Positions 8,750-18,720 of a DNA stretch of 21,220 nt are shown here, piece by piece (positions within the stretch are counted from its first letter, which is position 1; each line of letters begins with the position of its first letter). The notes under the pieces were generated by a model that saw nothing but the letters and a program-made list of their open reading frames with translations, was not told where the DNA came from and did no database searches. Location of the stretch: the NCBI GenBank assembly GCA_030674155.1, contig CM060320.1:21744404-21765623 (forward strand). The letters run 5' to 3'. Origin of the DNA: Stramonita haemastoma (taxonomy: Eukaryota > Mollusca > Gastropoda > Neogastropoda > Muricidae). Both the position numbers and the translations under genes were made by a program.

Positions 8750-8800
8750 CACGTGTGTGTACAACCACGCACGCACGCGCGTGCACACACACACACACTT
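8750..8800. repeat. Alternating purine-pyrimidine tract (Z-DNA candidate)
   Basis: GT, AC and CG dinucleotides alternate and include the perfect 12-bp palindrome GCACGCGCGTGC (8773-8784) and a CACGTG box (8750-8755). Confidence 0.7.
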
Positions 8801-8959
8801 CTCTCCAAAGAAAGTTGTTTGTTTTTTTAACACATAGATCTATAAACATTATCCAAGTCAAAACGGCTACCTATTAAAGGTAAGCACAAAAGTCCATAAA
8901 CAAAACATCTACGTTAGGGAACCTAAAGCTCTACACTACCCCAGACAGACAGACACATA

Positions 8960-9041
8960 CACAGATGCACACACACACACACACACACGACACACACACC
9001 ACACACACACACACACAACACACACACACACACACACACAC
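8960..9041. repeat. (CA)n microsatellite
   Basis: About 80 bases of CA repeat, lightly interrupted, abutting the 5' truncation point of a SINE fragment. Confidence 0.95.
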
Positions 9042-9100
9042 ACATCCCCGGACTAGATGTAAAATGCATATGATTGTTTATTCCATAATCCTCGAAATAA
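9042..9100 (+). mobile_element. SINE 3' end, 5'-truncated copy
   Basis: Carries the 3' terminal signature shared with the full copy at 17764-18115: CCCCGGACTAGATG, then TTATTCCATAATCCTCG and an A-rich tail (AAATAAA). It differs by a few substitutions. The tail runs straight into a CA repeat, so the 3' end is flanked by microsatellite on both sides. Truncation at the 5' side is usual for such insertions. Confidence 0.65.
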
Positions 9101-9145
9101 ACACACACACACATACATAACACCACACACACACACACACACACA
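9101..9145. repeat. (CA)n microsatellite
   Basis: CA repeat broken by CATACATAACAC, directly after the SINE tail. Confidence 0.93.
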
Positions 9146-9530
9146 TCTTCAATTTCTACTTCAGAAACAAGTTTGGGTCTTTCTAATGTGTGTGTGTGCG
9201 CGGGCAGCGTGCGCCGCGTGTACATGCGTGTGCATGCGTGTTTGCGTGCGGCATGTGTTTTTGTTGCAATGCATGCTTGTGTCATTGCGGGTGGCATAGA
9301 AGCTGTGGTGTTGTCTCTACACGGCAGTTTTTTTTTAAATTTAGTGCTTTGGTCTTTACAAAAACAAAAACAAACAAAAAAGCTACAAAGAGATGCAAAA
9401 CAAAGATCTTTGTTTTCGCCTTGTAATCTGGACTTGTTTGCAGATAAAACCAGTCATTCTCTGCTCTTTTACACAATCATTCATTCACCAAGGCTTCGTT
9501 TCTTGTAAAAAAAAAAAGGCCATCCTCCCC
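9146..9530. other. Unique and GT-rich spacer
   Basis: Short GT/GC-alternating patch (9187-9260), then AT-rich unique sequence with an A-rich stretch (9358-9385). No coding signal. Confidence 0.4.
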
Positions 9531-9534
9531 TACG

Positions 9535-9850
9535 TACGTACACACAAACGCCCGCGTGCGTGCACGTGTACAGACACACACACATATATACACACATACA
9601 CGTGCGCGCACACACATAGACCACACACACACACACGTGCATACACACACATACACACATACACTCGTGCGCGCACACACACACATACACATGCGCGCAT
9701 ACACATAGACACATACATACACACACACACTTGCATGCACACACACATACATCTCTGAGCGCACACACTTGCATGCACACACACATAACTCTGAGGCACA
9801 CACATATACACATATACACACATGCACGCATCCGCACACACATACAGACA
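9535..9850. repeat. Long alternating CA/TG/CG low-complexity tract
   Basis: About 315 bases dominated by ACAC with GTGCGCGC and ATAT patches. CACGTG occurs at 9563, 9599 and 9634. It is not a clean array with one unit. The long Cys-Val frame on the minus strand is a by-product. Confidence 0.9.
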
Positions 9851-9857
9851 CACCATC

Positions 9858-9892
9858 TTGAAATAAAAGTTTGATTTGACTTGACTTGACGT
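9858..9892. repeat. (TTGAC)n-tailed fragment
   Basis: GAAATAAAAGTTTGATTTGACTTGACTTGAC-like end: an A-rich stretch followed by TTGAC units, which resembles the variable 3' tail of a retroposon. There is no body upstream, so it may be a tail relic or simply a pentanucleotide repeat. A similar AATAAAG...TTTGAACTGACTCGAC stretch lies at 17311-17338. Confidence 0.35.
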
Positions 9893-9895
9893 GTG

Positions 9896-9934
9896 CGTGC
9901 ACACAAAAACACACAACCACACACACACACACAC

Positions 9935-9995
<61 letters not shown>

Positions 9996-10011
9996 ACTAC
10001 ACACACACGCA
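9896..10011. repeat. (CA)n microsatellite
   Basis: Interrupted then pure CA run of over 60 bases. Reverse complement of the TG run at 10176-10264. Confidence 0.96.
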
Positions 10012-10173
10012 CATATTTTTTTCAAACACGTATCTTTAATTAGTAAGTAAAATACGATGATTTCATCAACATTTTCTTTTTTTCTGCCCTGGACCAAACA
10101 AAATCCTCAAACAAGCAAACACCAACCAAAAAGAACAAAAGCCTTTGTTCTGAAAAAAGTCTTCAACCGTTTT

Positions 10174-10175
<2 letters not shown>

Positions 10176-10250
<75 letters not shown>

Positions 10251-10264
10251 GATGTGTGTGTGTT
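10176..10264. repeat. (TG)n microsatellite
   Basis: Pure TG run of about 75 bases, ending with TGATGTGTGTGTTG. Confidence 0.97.
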
Positions 10265-10275
10265 GTGTTGTTATT

Positions 10276-10410
10276 TTTCATTTATATTTATTCTGTTATA
10301 TTTTATTCTGTTATATCGAGGATAATGGAATAAGCACTCATGTGCTTTTTTTTTTTTTTTTTTTTACATCCAATCCCCGTGTGTATGTAGTTTGGCAAAT
10401 CTTGTCATCA
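10276..10410 (-). mobile_element. SINE 3' end, 5'-truncated copy (minus strand)
   Basis: On the minus strand this reads GATGACAAGATTTGCCAAAC, CACACGGGGATTGGATG, an A run, GCACATGAGTGCTTATTCC and ATTATCCTCG, then a tail of AATAAAATATAACAG units. Each block matches the 3' third of the SINE at 17764-18115 in the same order with few differences. Homology stops at about 10410, where a GT-rich stretch begins. The tail (10276-10313) runs into T-rich DNA. Confidence 0.75.
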
Positions 10411-11035
10411 TGTGTGTGTGTGCGCGTTGTATACGCGTGCGTACATGTGTGTGTGTGTGAGTGTGCATCCCACACGCTACCCTTTATCCTCCTCCTCCAC
10501 TCCCACCCCCTCTTTATTCCACAAGGGAGTGTGCCTCTACACCCCCCCCCCCCTGCCCCCAAAACCACCACCACCACCACCACCCCAACCACGTAACAGA
10601 CGACAGCTGCAGTGGACACTAGCACAAGCCCCTTAGGGGACATGGGGATAGAAAGGGGGGTGGGGGAGTAACGGAGAGGGGTCAGTAGGTGACAGCCACC
10701 ACCATCCTCACTCCCACCACCAACCACCACTACCACCACCACCATCACAACGCTCACCCTTTTGGGAGTTATCTATAAAACAAGGAATAAAGGAGGAAGG
10801 GGTGGTGGTGGGGTGGGAGATGGAGAGGGGGGATTGGTCAGTGCACGGTCCATTGACCTCTGTCCACTCCTATCCTATTAGAACTATCCCCCCCTTACTG
10901 GCAGTCTGTGGCGGTTGTTGGGGGTTCAGTTCTGGCTTTGTAGTGAATTTGCAACCTGTAATGTGGTACATTGCATACACACAGTTAGGAGTACACAATA
11001 CACCCCCTACAGTCACAGAAGAGACAATGAACATA
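10411..11035. other. Unique and CCA-rich sequence without genes
   Basis: GT-rich patch (10410-10460), C-rich and CCACCA-rich stretches (10540-10590, 10690-10745), a CAGCTG E-box near 10604, the near-palindrome CCCCTTAGGGG (about 10630) and a G-rich patch (10795-10840). From 10850 it is unique DNA with no recognisable exon. Confidence 0.4.
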
Positions 11036-11039
11036 TACC

Positions 11040-11265
11040 ATGTGTGTGTTTTGTGCCAGTGTGTGTGAGTGTGTGTGTGTGATGTGTGTGTGTGGTGTGT
11101 GTGTGTGTGTGTGTGTGTGCCTCTGTGTGTGTGTGTTGTGCGAGTGTGTGTTGTGTGTTGTGTGTATGTATAAGCGTGTGTGTTCGCGCTCACTCACGCG
11201 AATGCGTGTGTATGTGTGCTTGTGTGCGTACGTGCTTACGCGCTTACACACACATGCGAGTGTGT
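11040..11265. repeat. (TG)n-rich tract with CG-containing hairpin
   Basis: TG repeats to about 11170, then alternating GT/GC DNA that includes the perfect stem TTCGCG/CGCGAA (11183-11188 and 11197-11202) with an 8-base loop. Confidence 0.85.
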
Positions 11266-11580
11266 GTATGTTCAGATGTTTACATACCTACACACATGCA
11301 TCTAAACATGAATGTACGAACGCACTAACGAAGGATGAAAGAAAAAAAAACATTTAAAAGGAAAACTTTTTTTCAGGTAATTTCCTCTTTTTTTTCTTTC
11401 TTTCTTTAAAAAAAAGTATTGCTGGCACCAATCTGTTTGACGAACTAAGTGACAACGCGGAAGACAAGATGACAAAGCAAGAACACAATGCATGCAGCTG
11501 GAAGAAGAAAAAAATTCCACACACAAAAAAACAAAGAGTTCATTCATACCTCTAGTTTTCAAACTGAACGACAGGTGCTC
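11266..11580. other. Unique spacer
   Basis: A-rich unique DNA with a T-rich patch (11388-11407). No coding signal. Its right end carries ACAGGTGCTCCTATGAG next to the purine tract. Confidence 0.4.
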
Positions 11581-11582
11581 CT

Positions 11583-12160
<578 letters not shown>

Positions 12161-12198
12161 GGTTTGCAATGGGTAGGAGAGACTGAAAACGACAACAG

Positions 12199-12332
12199 AT
12201 GGATGGATGGACGGATGGACGGATGGATGGATGGAAGGTGGGCAGATATGGATGGATGGATGGTTTTGGATGGGTGGGTGGATGATGGAGGGGAGGGAGG
12301 GATGGATGGAGGGATGGATAGGTGGGTGGGGT
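12199..12332. repeat. (GGAT)n tetranucleotide repeat
   Basis: GGAT units with GGAC, GGGT and GGAG variants over about 130 bases. Confidence 0.93.
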
Positions 12333-12463
12333 TTCTTTCTTTGCGTCAAGTGACGGGGTGTGGTGTATAATTATGATGCTGCACAAAGATGATCATTAGC
12401 CTGTCCCCTGTTGGGGATGACTAAGCGCCACTCTGTTGGAATTGGGGTGAGAGGGGAGGAGGG

Positions 12464-12635
12464 CGAGGGAAGAGAGAGAGAGAGGGGGGGAGAGACAGAC
12501 AGAAGAAGAAGAGAGCAGAGGAGAGAGGAGAGAGAGAGAGAGAGAAGAGAGAGGAGATGAAGAGAGAGAGAGAGAGACGAGAGAGAGAAAGAGAGAGATG
12601 AGACACAGACAGAGAGAGAAGACAGAGAGAGAGAG

Positions 12636-12687
<52 letters not shown>

Positions 12688-12690
12688 TGA
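12464..12690. repeat. (GA)n then (GACA)n repeat
   Basis: Interrupted GA repeat to about 12635, then about 13 GACA units (12637-12688). It is the second copy of the GA-then-GACA order seen at 11822-11950. Confidence 0.95.
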
Positions 12691-12954
12691 CAGAGATAAT
12701 GAACAGAGAGACAGATACAGACAGACAACACAGAACAAATAACAGACAAGCCGAGAAGCTTGAAGAAGAAAAACACAAAAAAAGTATGGGTGGGGTGGAG
12801 ACAGAAAGAAAGAAAAAAAAAAAACCCGACCACCCCCCCCCCCCCTTTTTCCAAAAAAAAACACCCAACCCATAAAGAATAGAACACTAAAAGCAACAGA
12901 CGCTGCAGCAGTACTTAAAGAGGAAAAATGGGGACCAAGGAGGGGAGGGAGGGA

Positions 12955-12966
12955 AGAGGAGAGGAG

Positions 12967-13050
<84 letters not shown>
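12955..13050. repeat. (GA)n microsatellite
   Basis: Nearly perfect GA run with a single AAG interruption. Confidence 0.96.
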
Positions 13051-13053
<3 letters not shown>

Positions 13054-13198
13054 GAATGGTAGAGGAGGGGAGGAGGGATGAGGGGATGGGGGGTTGAGGG
13101 TCGACTGTCGCCTATAACCACAACAACAGGTGCATCTATCATGCGCCTTTGAGTGCCGCTAACACGGCCATGAGAGAAACCACAGACAATCGCGTGCT
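13051..13198. other. Unique island between repeat blocks
   Basis: About 150 bases of unique, moderately GC-rich DNA between a purine and a pyrimidine block. It contains ACAGGTGCATCTATCATG (13127-13144), an E-box context resembling 11571-11586. No exon can be supported. Confidence 0.4.
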
Positions 13199-13660
13199 TC
13201 TTTCTCTCATTTTCTTTTCTTTTTTTCTTTTTTTTCTTTCTTTCTTTTAATTCTTATTTTCTTTTTTCTGTCTTTTCTGATTCTTTTTTCCTTTCTTTTT
13301 CTTTCTTTTTTTTTCTTTTCTTTCTTTCTTTCTTTCTTCTTCTTCTTCTTTCTTGTCTTCTTTCTTTTTTTTCTTTTGTTGTTTGTTTTTTGTGTTGTTT
13401 TGTTTTTTCTTCTTCTTCTTCTTCTTCTTCTTCTTCTTTCTTCTTTTCTTTCTTCTTCTTCTTTCTTTCTTTCTTTCTTTCTTTTCTTCTTCTTTCTTTT
13501 TTCTGTCTTTTTCTGATTTTTTCCCCATCCTTTCTTTTTTTCTTTTTCTTTCTTTTTCTTTCTTTCTTTTCTTCTTCTTCTTCTTCTTCTTCTTCTTCTT
13601 CTTTCTTCTTCTTCTTCTCTTCTTCTTCTTCTTTTCTTCTTCTTCTTCTTGGAGGGGCCA
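13199..13660. repeat. Long polypyrimidine (TTC)n / (TTTC)n tract
   Basis: About 460 bases almost free of A on the plus strand: TTTC units, then TTC runs (13408-13440, 13570-13625) with T-run interruptions. The Lys/Glu/Arg-only frames on the minus strand are artefacts. Confidence 0.97.
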
Positions 13661-13952
13661 AGGTAATGGGTTGGGTGGGGTGGTTGTTTTTTTTGTGTCC
13701 TTTCTTTGAGATTTTTTTTCTAGTTTGTTCTCCCTCCCCCCACCCCTTTCTATTTTTTTTCTTCTTCTGTTTTTCTCTGGGTCTTTCATTCATTCCTTTC
13801 TGCTTCTTTTCATCCATCGCATTTCTTTTTTTTCTTTGATTGTTTGTTTGTTTGTTATCATCGATGTTGTTTTTATTGTTCGTTTGCTTGTTTTAAGTTT
13901 TCTCTGTTTTTTCATCTCTTATTTCCTTCCTTCATCTCTCTTCTCTCTTCCT

Positions 13953-13990
<38 letters not shown>

Positions 13991-14060
13991 AATTCTCTTT
14001 CTATAGTCCTACTCTCATCTACTTTCTCTTTTCTCCCTTACTGCTTCAAATGCTATTTCT
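13661..14060. repeat. T- and CT-rich low-complexity sequence
   Basis: Continuation of the pyrimidine-rich region with lower purity. It includes GTTT units (13838-13855) and a CT run (13950-13990). No gene. Confidence 0.75.
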
Positions 14061-14580
14061 ATTAAAGTCTACATCATCATACTTTTTTTTAACACACACA
14101 AAACACACACATCGCGCGGAGTAACGCACGTCTTCTGTCTGTTTTCTGTGTCTGTCTCCTGTTCATATCTCGTCACACTTCTAGTCTCTCTTTTTTTCTC
14201 CCTCAATGTCAGCAACTTTTCCACCGGATACTGAACAAACGGGACACAATTAGATCAGCTAAATCCCCATAATAATGATGTCACAAAGTTGAAATCTCGA
14301 TCCTTCTTCCCTGTGTGCTTGTTAGTAAAAGAAAACCAGACTGGCGCAGCACATCCTCAAAGATGCACGCTATAAGCCTTTTTGTTTTTTTTTTTGACCT
14401 ATAAACCTGATAACGCGACCCGAGGAAGATAGTGTGTGGCCGACGAAGTAACCTACAGACAAAAACTGTATGGCCCACGAGAGGAGCAGCTGGAAAGGAC
14501 ATGCATTATTTTTCCCAGACACACCATTATGATGGTGTAAAGCGAACGAGAGAAGAACAGAAGAATAAGAATGATAAAAA
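14061..14580. other. Unique sequence, no supported gene
   Basis: The longest repeat-free stretch in the 11-15 kb region. A 73-codon minus-strand open frame (14281-14502) has normal amino-acid composition but no motif, family or splice context that I recognise, so it is not called. A CAGCTG E-box lies near 14488. Confidence 0.4.
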
Positions 14581-14584
14581 AAAA

Positions 14585-14861
14585 AAAGATGATGATGATG
14601 AGGAGGAGAGGAGGAGGAGAGGAGGAGAGGAAGAAGAAGAAGAAGAAGAAGAAGAAGAAGAAAGAAGAAGAAGAAGAAGAAGAAGAAGAAGAGAGATGAG
14701 AGAGAGAGAAGAGATAGGAGGAGGAGGAGGAGAAGAGGAGAGAGGAGGTAGAAGAGAGGAGGAGGAGGAGGAGAGGAGAAGAGAGGAGAGAAGAAGAGAA
14801 GAAGAAGAAGAAGAAGAAGAAGAAGAAGAAGAAGAAGAAGAAGAAGAAGAAGAAGAAGAAG
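14585..14861. repeat. Long polypurine (GAA)n / (GGA)n tract
   Basis: About 280 bases of purine on the plus strand: GAT and GGA units, then GAA runs (14630-14692 and 14797-14861). It is complementary in sequence and opposite in orientation to the TTC tract at 13199-13660. Confidence 0.97.
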
Positions 14862-15165
14862 ATGAAAAAGCACAAACAGTCCCACATCACAGAAGATGCG
14901 AAATGGAAACTAAACACTGGGATAGGCCTGGGACAGTGTATTATGTGATTCACATCCACTCCTCTCCCTCCTTACTTACTATCCATCCCTCCCTACCCAC
15001 CTGTCTTGCCAGTGGTCACCCCATAGGCTACCCAGAAAATTCCCACAGTAACCTTCTCTCTCCCTGTCCCCCCTTCCCCCTTTCCCAATCAGAAACACGC
15101 CAAGCGCGCGTGTGCGCGCGAAGACGCACGCACGCACGCACACTCTAACACTTCCTCACACGTAA
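14862..15165. other. Unique spacer with a Su(H)-like site
   Basis: Unique then C-rich DNA. On the minus strand 15047-15040 reads TGTGGGAA, the best match in the window to the Su(H)/CSL consensus YRTGRGAA. A CG-alternating patch follows (15105-15142). No coding signal. Confidence 0.4.
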
Positions 15166-15171
15166 ATGTAT

Positions 15172-15312
15172 TCATGCAAGCATGCATGCGTGCATGCAAA
15201 TACATAGATATAATATACATACATGTACGCATATATGCATGCATGCATGCATGCATACATACATAAATACATACATGATACATACATATACATATACATA
15301 TATGCACTCAAA
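15172..15312. repeat. (CATG)n / (CATA)n tetranucleotide repeat
   Basis: ATGC units (15180-15200, 15236-15255) and ATAC units (15255-15305). The self-complementary ATGC repeats can form hairpins or cruciforms. Confidence 0.92.
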
Positions 15313-15420
15313 CGGACATACATGCAGGCAAACACATACATTTAACATTCTTCTAAACATAATTTCTTGTTCGTATGGGCTAGTTGGCCTGCAAAATCTG
15401 AATAAACGTGGTTTTTTTAG

Positions 15421-15606
15421 GCAACACACAACACAACACAACACACCACACAAAACACTAACAACACACACAACACACACACACACCATACACACACAAC
15501 ACACACACACACACACACACACAACACACACACACACACACCACACACACACACACACACACAACACACACCCACACACACACACACACACACACAACAC
15601 ACATCA
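15421..15606. repeat. (CA)n microsatellite
   Basis: About 185 bases of CA repeat with AACAC interruptions, followed by C runs (15618-15636, 15646-15659). Confidence 0.96.
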
Positions 15607-15659
15607 TCACCACCAACCCCCCCCCCCCCCCCCCCTTTCTCTCCTCCCCCCCCCCCCCC

Positions 15660-16250
15660 ACTACTAGCCTACAACAACTAGCCCAACATCCCCCAAAAAC
15701 TGTAACAACAAAACTGGATTCGACACGGATGGACCAAGCCGATGATGACAGCAGTCAACCAAATTAACTCTCTCTCTCCCACGACACTCCACACTGACAC
15801 CTGCACAAACACAAACTACTTGTGTAGAGGTGGCAGGCCGGTTACCTCCCCCCCAGGGACAAACAAACCCTCCTACCTGTACTGTATACCTCCCAAACGC
15901 ATCCTTTCCACCTCCTTTTCTAATCAAGTAACAAATTCATCGAACAATACCCGACAGGCCAGTTAAAGAGTGTGGAAAATTACCGTTTAGTACCCCATCA
16001 ACAACCTGCCTCTTTCAGTTTACCTGGGAGGGGAGGTGTTAGTTTCAAGTGTCCCCAATTCTCTTAATTAACTCCTTCAAGACTGCTGTGTTGATACAAC
16101 AGTGTTTTTGTAGGTGTGTGTCTATTTTTAACTCTTTCATGCAGTTGTCCTGCTGTGCAGTGGGCTTGTAAGACCCTGTGAAGGATGTGAAGGAGAAGGG
16201 AAGAGGTGAAGAAAGTGTATTATTTATATACCATTACTTCGATGACCTCT
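15660..16250. other. Unique sequence without supported genes
   Basis: The longest gene-free unique stretch near the middle right. It includes two related 12-mers, TTAACTCCTTCA (16068-16079) and TTAACTCTTTCA (16128-16139), 60 bases apart. No exon or element body was recognised. Confidence 0.4.
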
Positions 16251-16254
16251 CTGT

Positions 16255-16425
16255 CCTGTCTCTGTCTCTCTACTTACCTACTACCTCTCTGCTGCTCCTC
16301 CTCTCTGTCTGCTGTCTCCTGTCTCTGCCTTCCCTCTACATCTCATCTACATCTCTCTCTCATCTCTCTCATCTCTCATCTCCTCTCTCTTCTCTCTCTC
16401 TATATATATATATATCTTTCTCTGT
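16255..16425. repeat. (CT)n-rich tract ending in (TA)n
   Basis: CTGT/CTCT variants, then a CT run and a short TA run (16400-16414). Confidence 0.88.
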
Positions 16426-16477
16426 TCCAGCACTGAAACGTCCAACAAAGCCATCTCAAGAATCAGGAACCGCGAAG

Positions 16478-16652
16478 AAGACAGAGACAGAGAGAGAGAA
16501 GAAGAGAGAGAGAGAGAGAAGAGAGAAGACGAAGACAGAGACAGAGAAGACAGACAGACAGAGACAGAGAGACAGAGACAGAAGAGACAGAGACAACAGA
16601 GACAGAGAAGACAGAGACAGAGACAGACAGAGAGAACACAGAGAGAGAGGAG
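16478..16652. repeat. (GA)n / (GACA)n compound repeat
   Basis: Purine-rich GA with GACA units, the third block of this composition in the window. Confidence 0.93.
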
Positions 16653-16966
16653 CCAAGTAGCCTACCACAACAACCTACCGACACCGCGAGAACCTACCTA
16701 CAGGACTCATTTTTGTCAACACTACACCGCCACGGAAGAGGCAAACAAGTAGCAACAGCTGAACAGGCAGAGGGGAAAAGAAAGCATAGGGCCATGACAG
16801 GAAAATGGCCTGGAATTGGTGGCAGGTATGTAGGCACTTCCAGACAATGGTGCAAGAGTGAACATTACTTTGATCTAATGCCCGCCGACATCTAGAATAA
16901 CGCGATGGTTATTTTTACATCGTTCTTGTCTGTCAACAGTACGGGACTTGGAGTGTTGTTTGTTTA
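16653..16966. other. Unique spacer
   Basis: Unique DNA of mixed composition. A 60-codon plus-strand open frame (16713-16895) is not recognisable as a protein and contains a donor-like GGCAGGTATGT (about 16821), so an unsupported exon cannot be excluded. Confidence 0.35.
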
Positions 16967-16997
16967 CTCTCTCTCCTCTCTCTCTCTCTCCTCTCTC

Positions 16998-17060
<63 letters not shown>

Positions 17061-17170
17061 GTCTCCTACACTCTCTCCTCACTCCACTCTCTGTGTTGTC
17101 TCTCGTCTGTGTGTGTCTCTGTGTGTGTGTGTGTGTGTGTGCCTCTCTCCCTCTCTCCTCTCCTCTCTTA
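16967..17170. repeat. (CT)n then (TG)n repeat
   Basis: Interrupted CT repeat (16967-17060), CT-rich DNA, a TG run (17107-17141) and a further CT-rich end. Confidence 0.93.
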
Positions 17171-17640
17171 TTCATTCTAACCACAACAAAACAACAGCAC
17201 ACACACACAGAAACGCGCCCAACAAGGCAACGACACGCACGCACACATACAAACACGATACATGAATGGGAAAAAAAAACACTTGTAGAGCATATACGCT
17301 TTCTACCCTTAATAAAGAAATTTGAACTGACTCGACTGCAACCAGTGCAGACCTCCAGTGCCTTAATTCCACCTTTCGTGTGTAGTGTATACACATGCAG
17401 AAGATCAAACATGCACGCTTAATTAAAGATCCCCTAATACAATAATCAGCGTTCAGGTATCAGGTTAGGAAACACCAACAACATACCCAGCATAATTATA
17501 TCCTTGAAGTCAGAATGCAGCTACCTTCATGGTGGGATTAAAAAAAAAAACAAAAAAAACGGTGGCATTAGCCAAAATCTCACCGTTGATCAACCTCGGA
17601 GCTCTAACCAAGAAACAGGGAAAAAAAGTTAACAAAACAC
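17171..17640. other. Unique sequence without genes
   Basis: AC-rich start, then AT-rich unique DNA. No exon was recognised. An AATAAAG-TTTGAACTGACTCGAC stretch (17311-17338) resembles a retroposon tail without a body. Confidence 0.4.
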
Positions 17641-17755
17641 TCCCCCCCCCCCCCCCAAAAAAAAAAAAACGACAACAAAAAACCAACAAAAAACAAAAAA
17701 CCAACTAACCAACCAACCAACCAACCAAACAAAAACAAACAAAAAAAACCCCTAA
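17641..17755. repeat. C run, A run and (AACC)n / (AAAC)n repeat
   Basis: A 16-C run, a 13-A run, then AACAAA and AACC units just upstream of the SINE. Confidence 0.9.
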
Positions 17756-17763
17756 ATACAGGG

Positions 17764-18115
17764 GGAAGAGAAAGCCAAGTGGTCAGAACATTGCTCGCAA
17801 TTTGACGACCCGAGTTCGATTCCGTTCGAGGAGATTTTTCCCCTGAAGTTAACATCGTGCTGACTTCCACTCTCCCCAAAAGTCTTTCGGGTGAGACATG
17901 TAAAACTGAGGCCACGTGTGGCAACACACGCAGAACATCTTGCGCACACGTTAAATCTGTTCCCTTTTCGTAAGAGAAGCCCATTGTGTGCCGGTGGGAA
18001 TAGATGACAATATTTACAAAACTGCATAACACACGGGGCTGGATGAAAAAAAAAGGCACATAAGTGCTTATTCCATTATCCTCGATTTCAAAGAATAAAA
18101 TAAAATAAATAAATA
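17764..18115 (+). mobile_element. tRNA-derived SINE, full-length copy
   Basis: A short non-autonomous retroposon with an RNA polymerase III promoter in a tRNA-like head. Box A is AAGCCAAGTGG (17772-17782) and box B is GTTCGATTC (17814-17822), a full match to GWTCRANNC, 31 bases apart as in tRNA. A central block, TCTTTCGGGTGAGAC and TAAAACTGAGG (17883-17910), resembles a segment I recall from invertebrate SINEs. The 3' third contains GGGGCTGGATG, an A run and TTATTCCATTATCCTCG, then an AATAA-type tail (18093-18117). Two truncated relatives share this 3' end, at 9042-9100 and 10276-10410. Such 3' ends are normally borrowed from a partner LINE, which I cannot identify here. No clear target duplication was seen, partly because the 5' flank is A- and C-rich. 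The minus-strand open frame across it is not a gene. Confidence 0.8.
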
Positions 18116-18203
18116 AATAGAGAGGCCTCAAACCTTGGAAGACATTTCCCCCCAAAACCACCACGAGATAAAACCAGTGCGATACAAACCAAAGTGTGCC
18201 CCT

Positions 18204-18252
18204 TCCCCAGCCCCCCTCCCCCTCCCCCCCCCCCCCCCCCCCCCCCCCCTTC
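18204..18252. repeat. Long C run
   Basis: C-only DNA with a few T, including an uninterrupted run of more than 25 C. It lies just before the degraded region around the assembly gap. Confidence 0.9.
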
Positions 18253-18418
18253 CAGAAAAAATAAAAGAAAAAAACCTTGAAGGCAAAAAGAGTCCCAAAT
18301 TTTAATGAAATTTAAAGGGGGGGATCGCCCCACTGAAAGAAACGGGAACTTGGGAAGGGGCTATCGACAGGGTTAAGGAAAACGAGAGTAGGCTTTCAGA
18401 TCCTTGTGAGGTTTGTTG

Positions 18419-18560
18419 TGTGGGGGTGTGGGTGTGTTTTGGGGTGTGGTGTGGTGTGGGGGGGGGTGTGTTTTTGTGTGTGGTGGTGGTTGAAGAGAGA
18501 GAAGAGAAGAGAGGAAGAGAGAGAAGAAAAGAGAGAAAGAGAGAGAAGAGAAGAGAATAT
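18419..18560. repeat. G/T-rich then (GA)n repeat
   Basis: GTGTGG units (18419-18492), then GAGA/GAAGA repeat up to about 18557. Confidence 0.9.
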
Positions 18561-18620
18561 AATGTAATTGATTAATTCTATTTTTAAAAGGTGATAGAAT
18601 AAACATGACAATTTTGCTTG

Positions 18621-18720
18621 NNNNNNNNNNNNNNNNNNNNNNNNNNNNNNNNNNNNNNNNNNNNNNNNNNNNNNNNNNNNNNNNNNNNNNNNNNNNNNNN
18701 NNNNNNNNNNNNNNNNNNNN
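18621..18720. other. Assembly gap (100 N)
   Basis: Exactly 100 N, the conventional placeholder for a gap of unknown size. The two flanks need not be adjacent in the genome. Confidence 0.99.

Noticed and set aside
9477..10097. A 206-codon minus-strand open frame rich in Cys and Val
   Set aside because: It is a translation of CA/TG repeat; composition and periodicity follow the dinucleotide, with no protein motif.
12199..12332. Short regular repeats considered as a CRISPR array
   Set aside because: Tetranucleotide units without spacers in a eukaryotic context; simple satellite.
13247..13817. 180-187-codon Lys/Glu/Arg-only frames that look like a charged coiled coil
   Set aside because: They are read through the TTC/TTTC tract; three frames are open at once, showing that absence of stops comes from composition.
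14281..14502. 73-codon minus-strand frame of normal composition
   Set aside because: No family, signal peptide, motif or splice sites recognised; a frame of this length is expected by chance in 21 kb.
14432..15148. 238-codon plus-strand frame with a long Glu/Arg stretch
   Set aside because: It is driven by the GAA tract. The non-repeat ends show no recognisable domain or splice context.
16430..16900. Exon-like segments with acceptor-like TTCCAG (16425-16430) and donor-like GGCAGGTATGT
   Set aside because: The intervening frame is GA repeat or unrecognisable, and single splice-like sites are common by chance.
17604..18164. 186-codon minus-strand frame across the SINE
   Set aside because: It is antisense to a tRNA-derived SINE and shares its peptide-like stretch (EDNGIST) with the truncated SINE at 10310 only because both are the same repeat.
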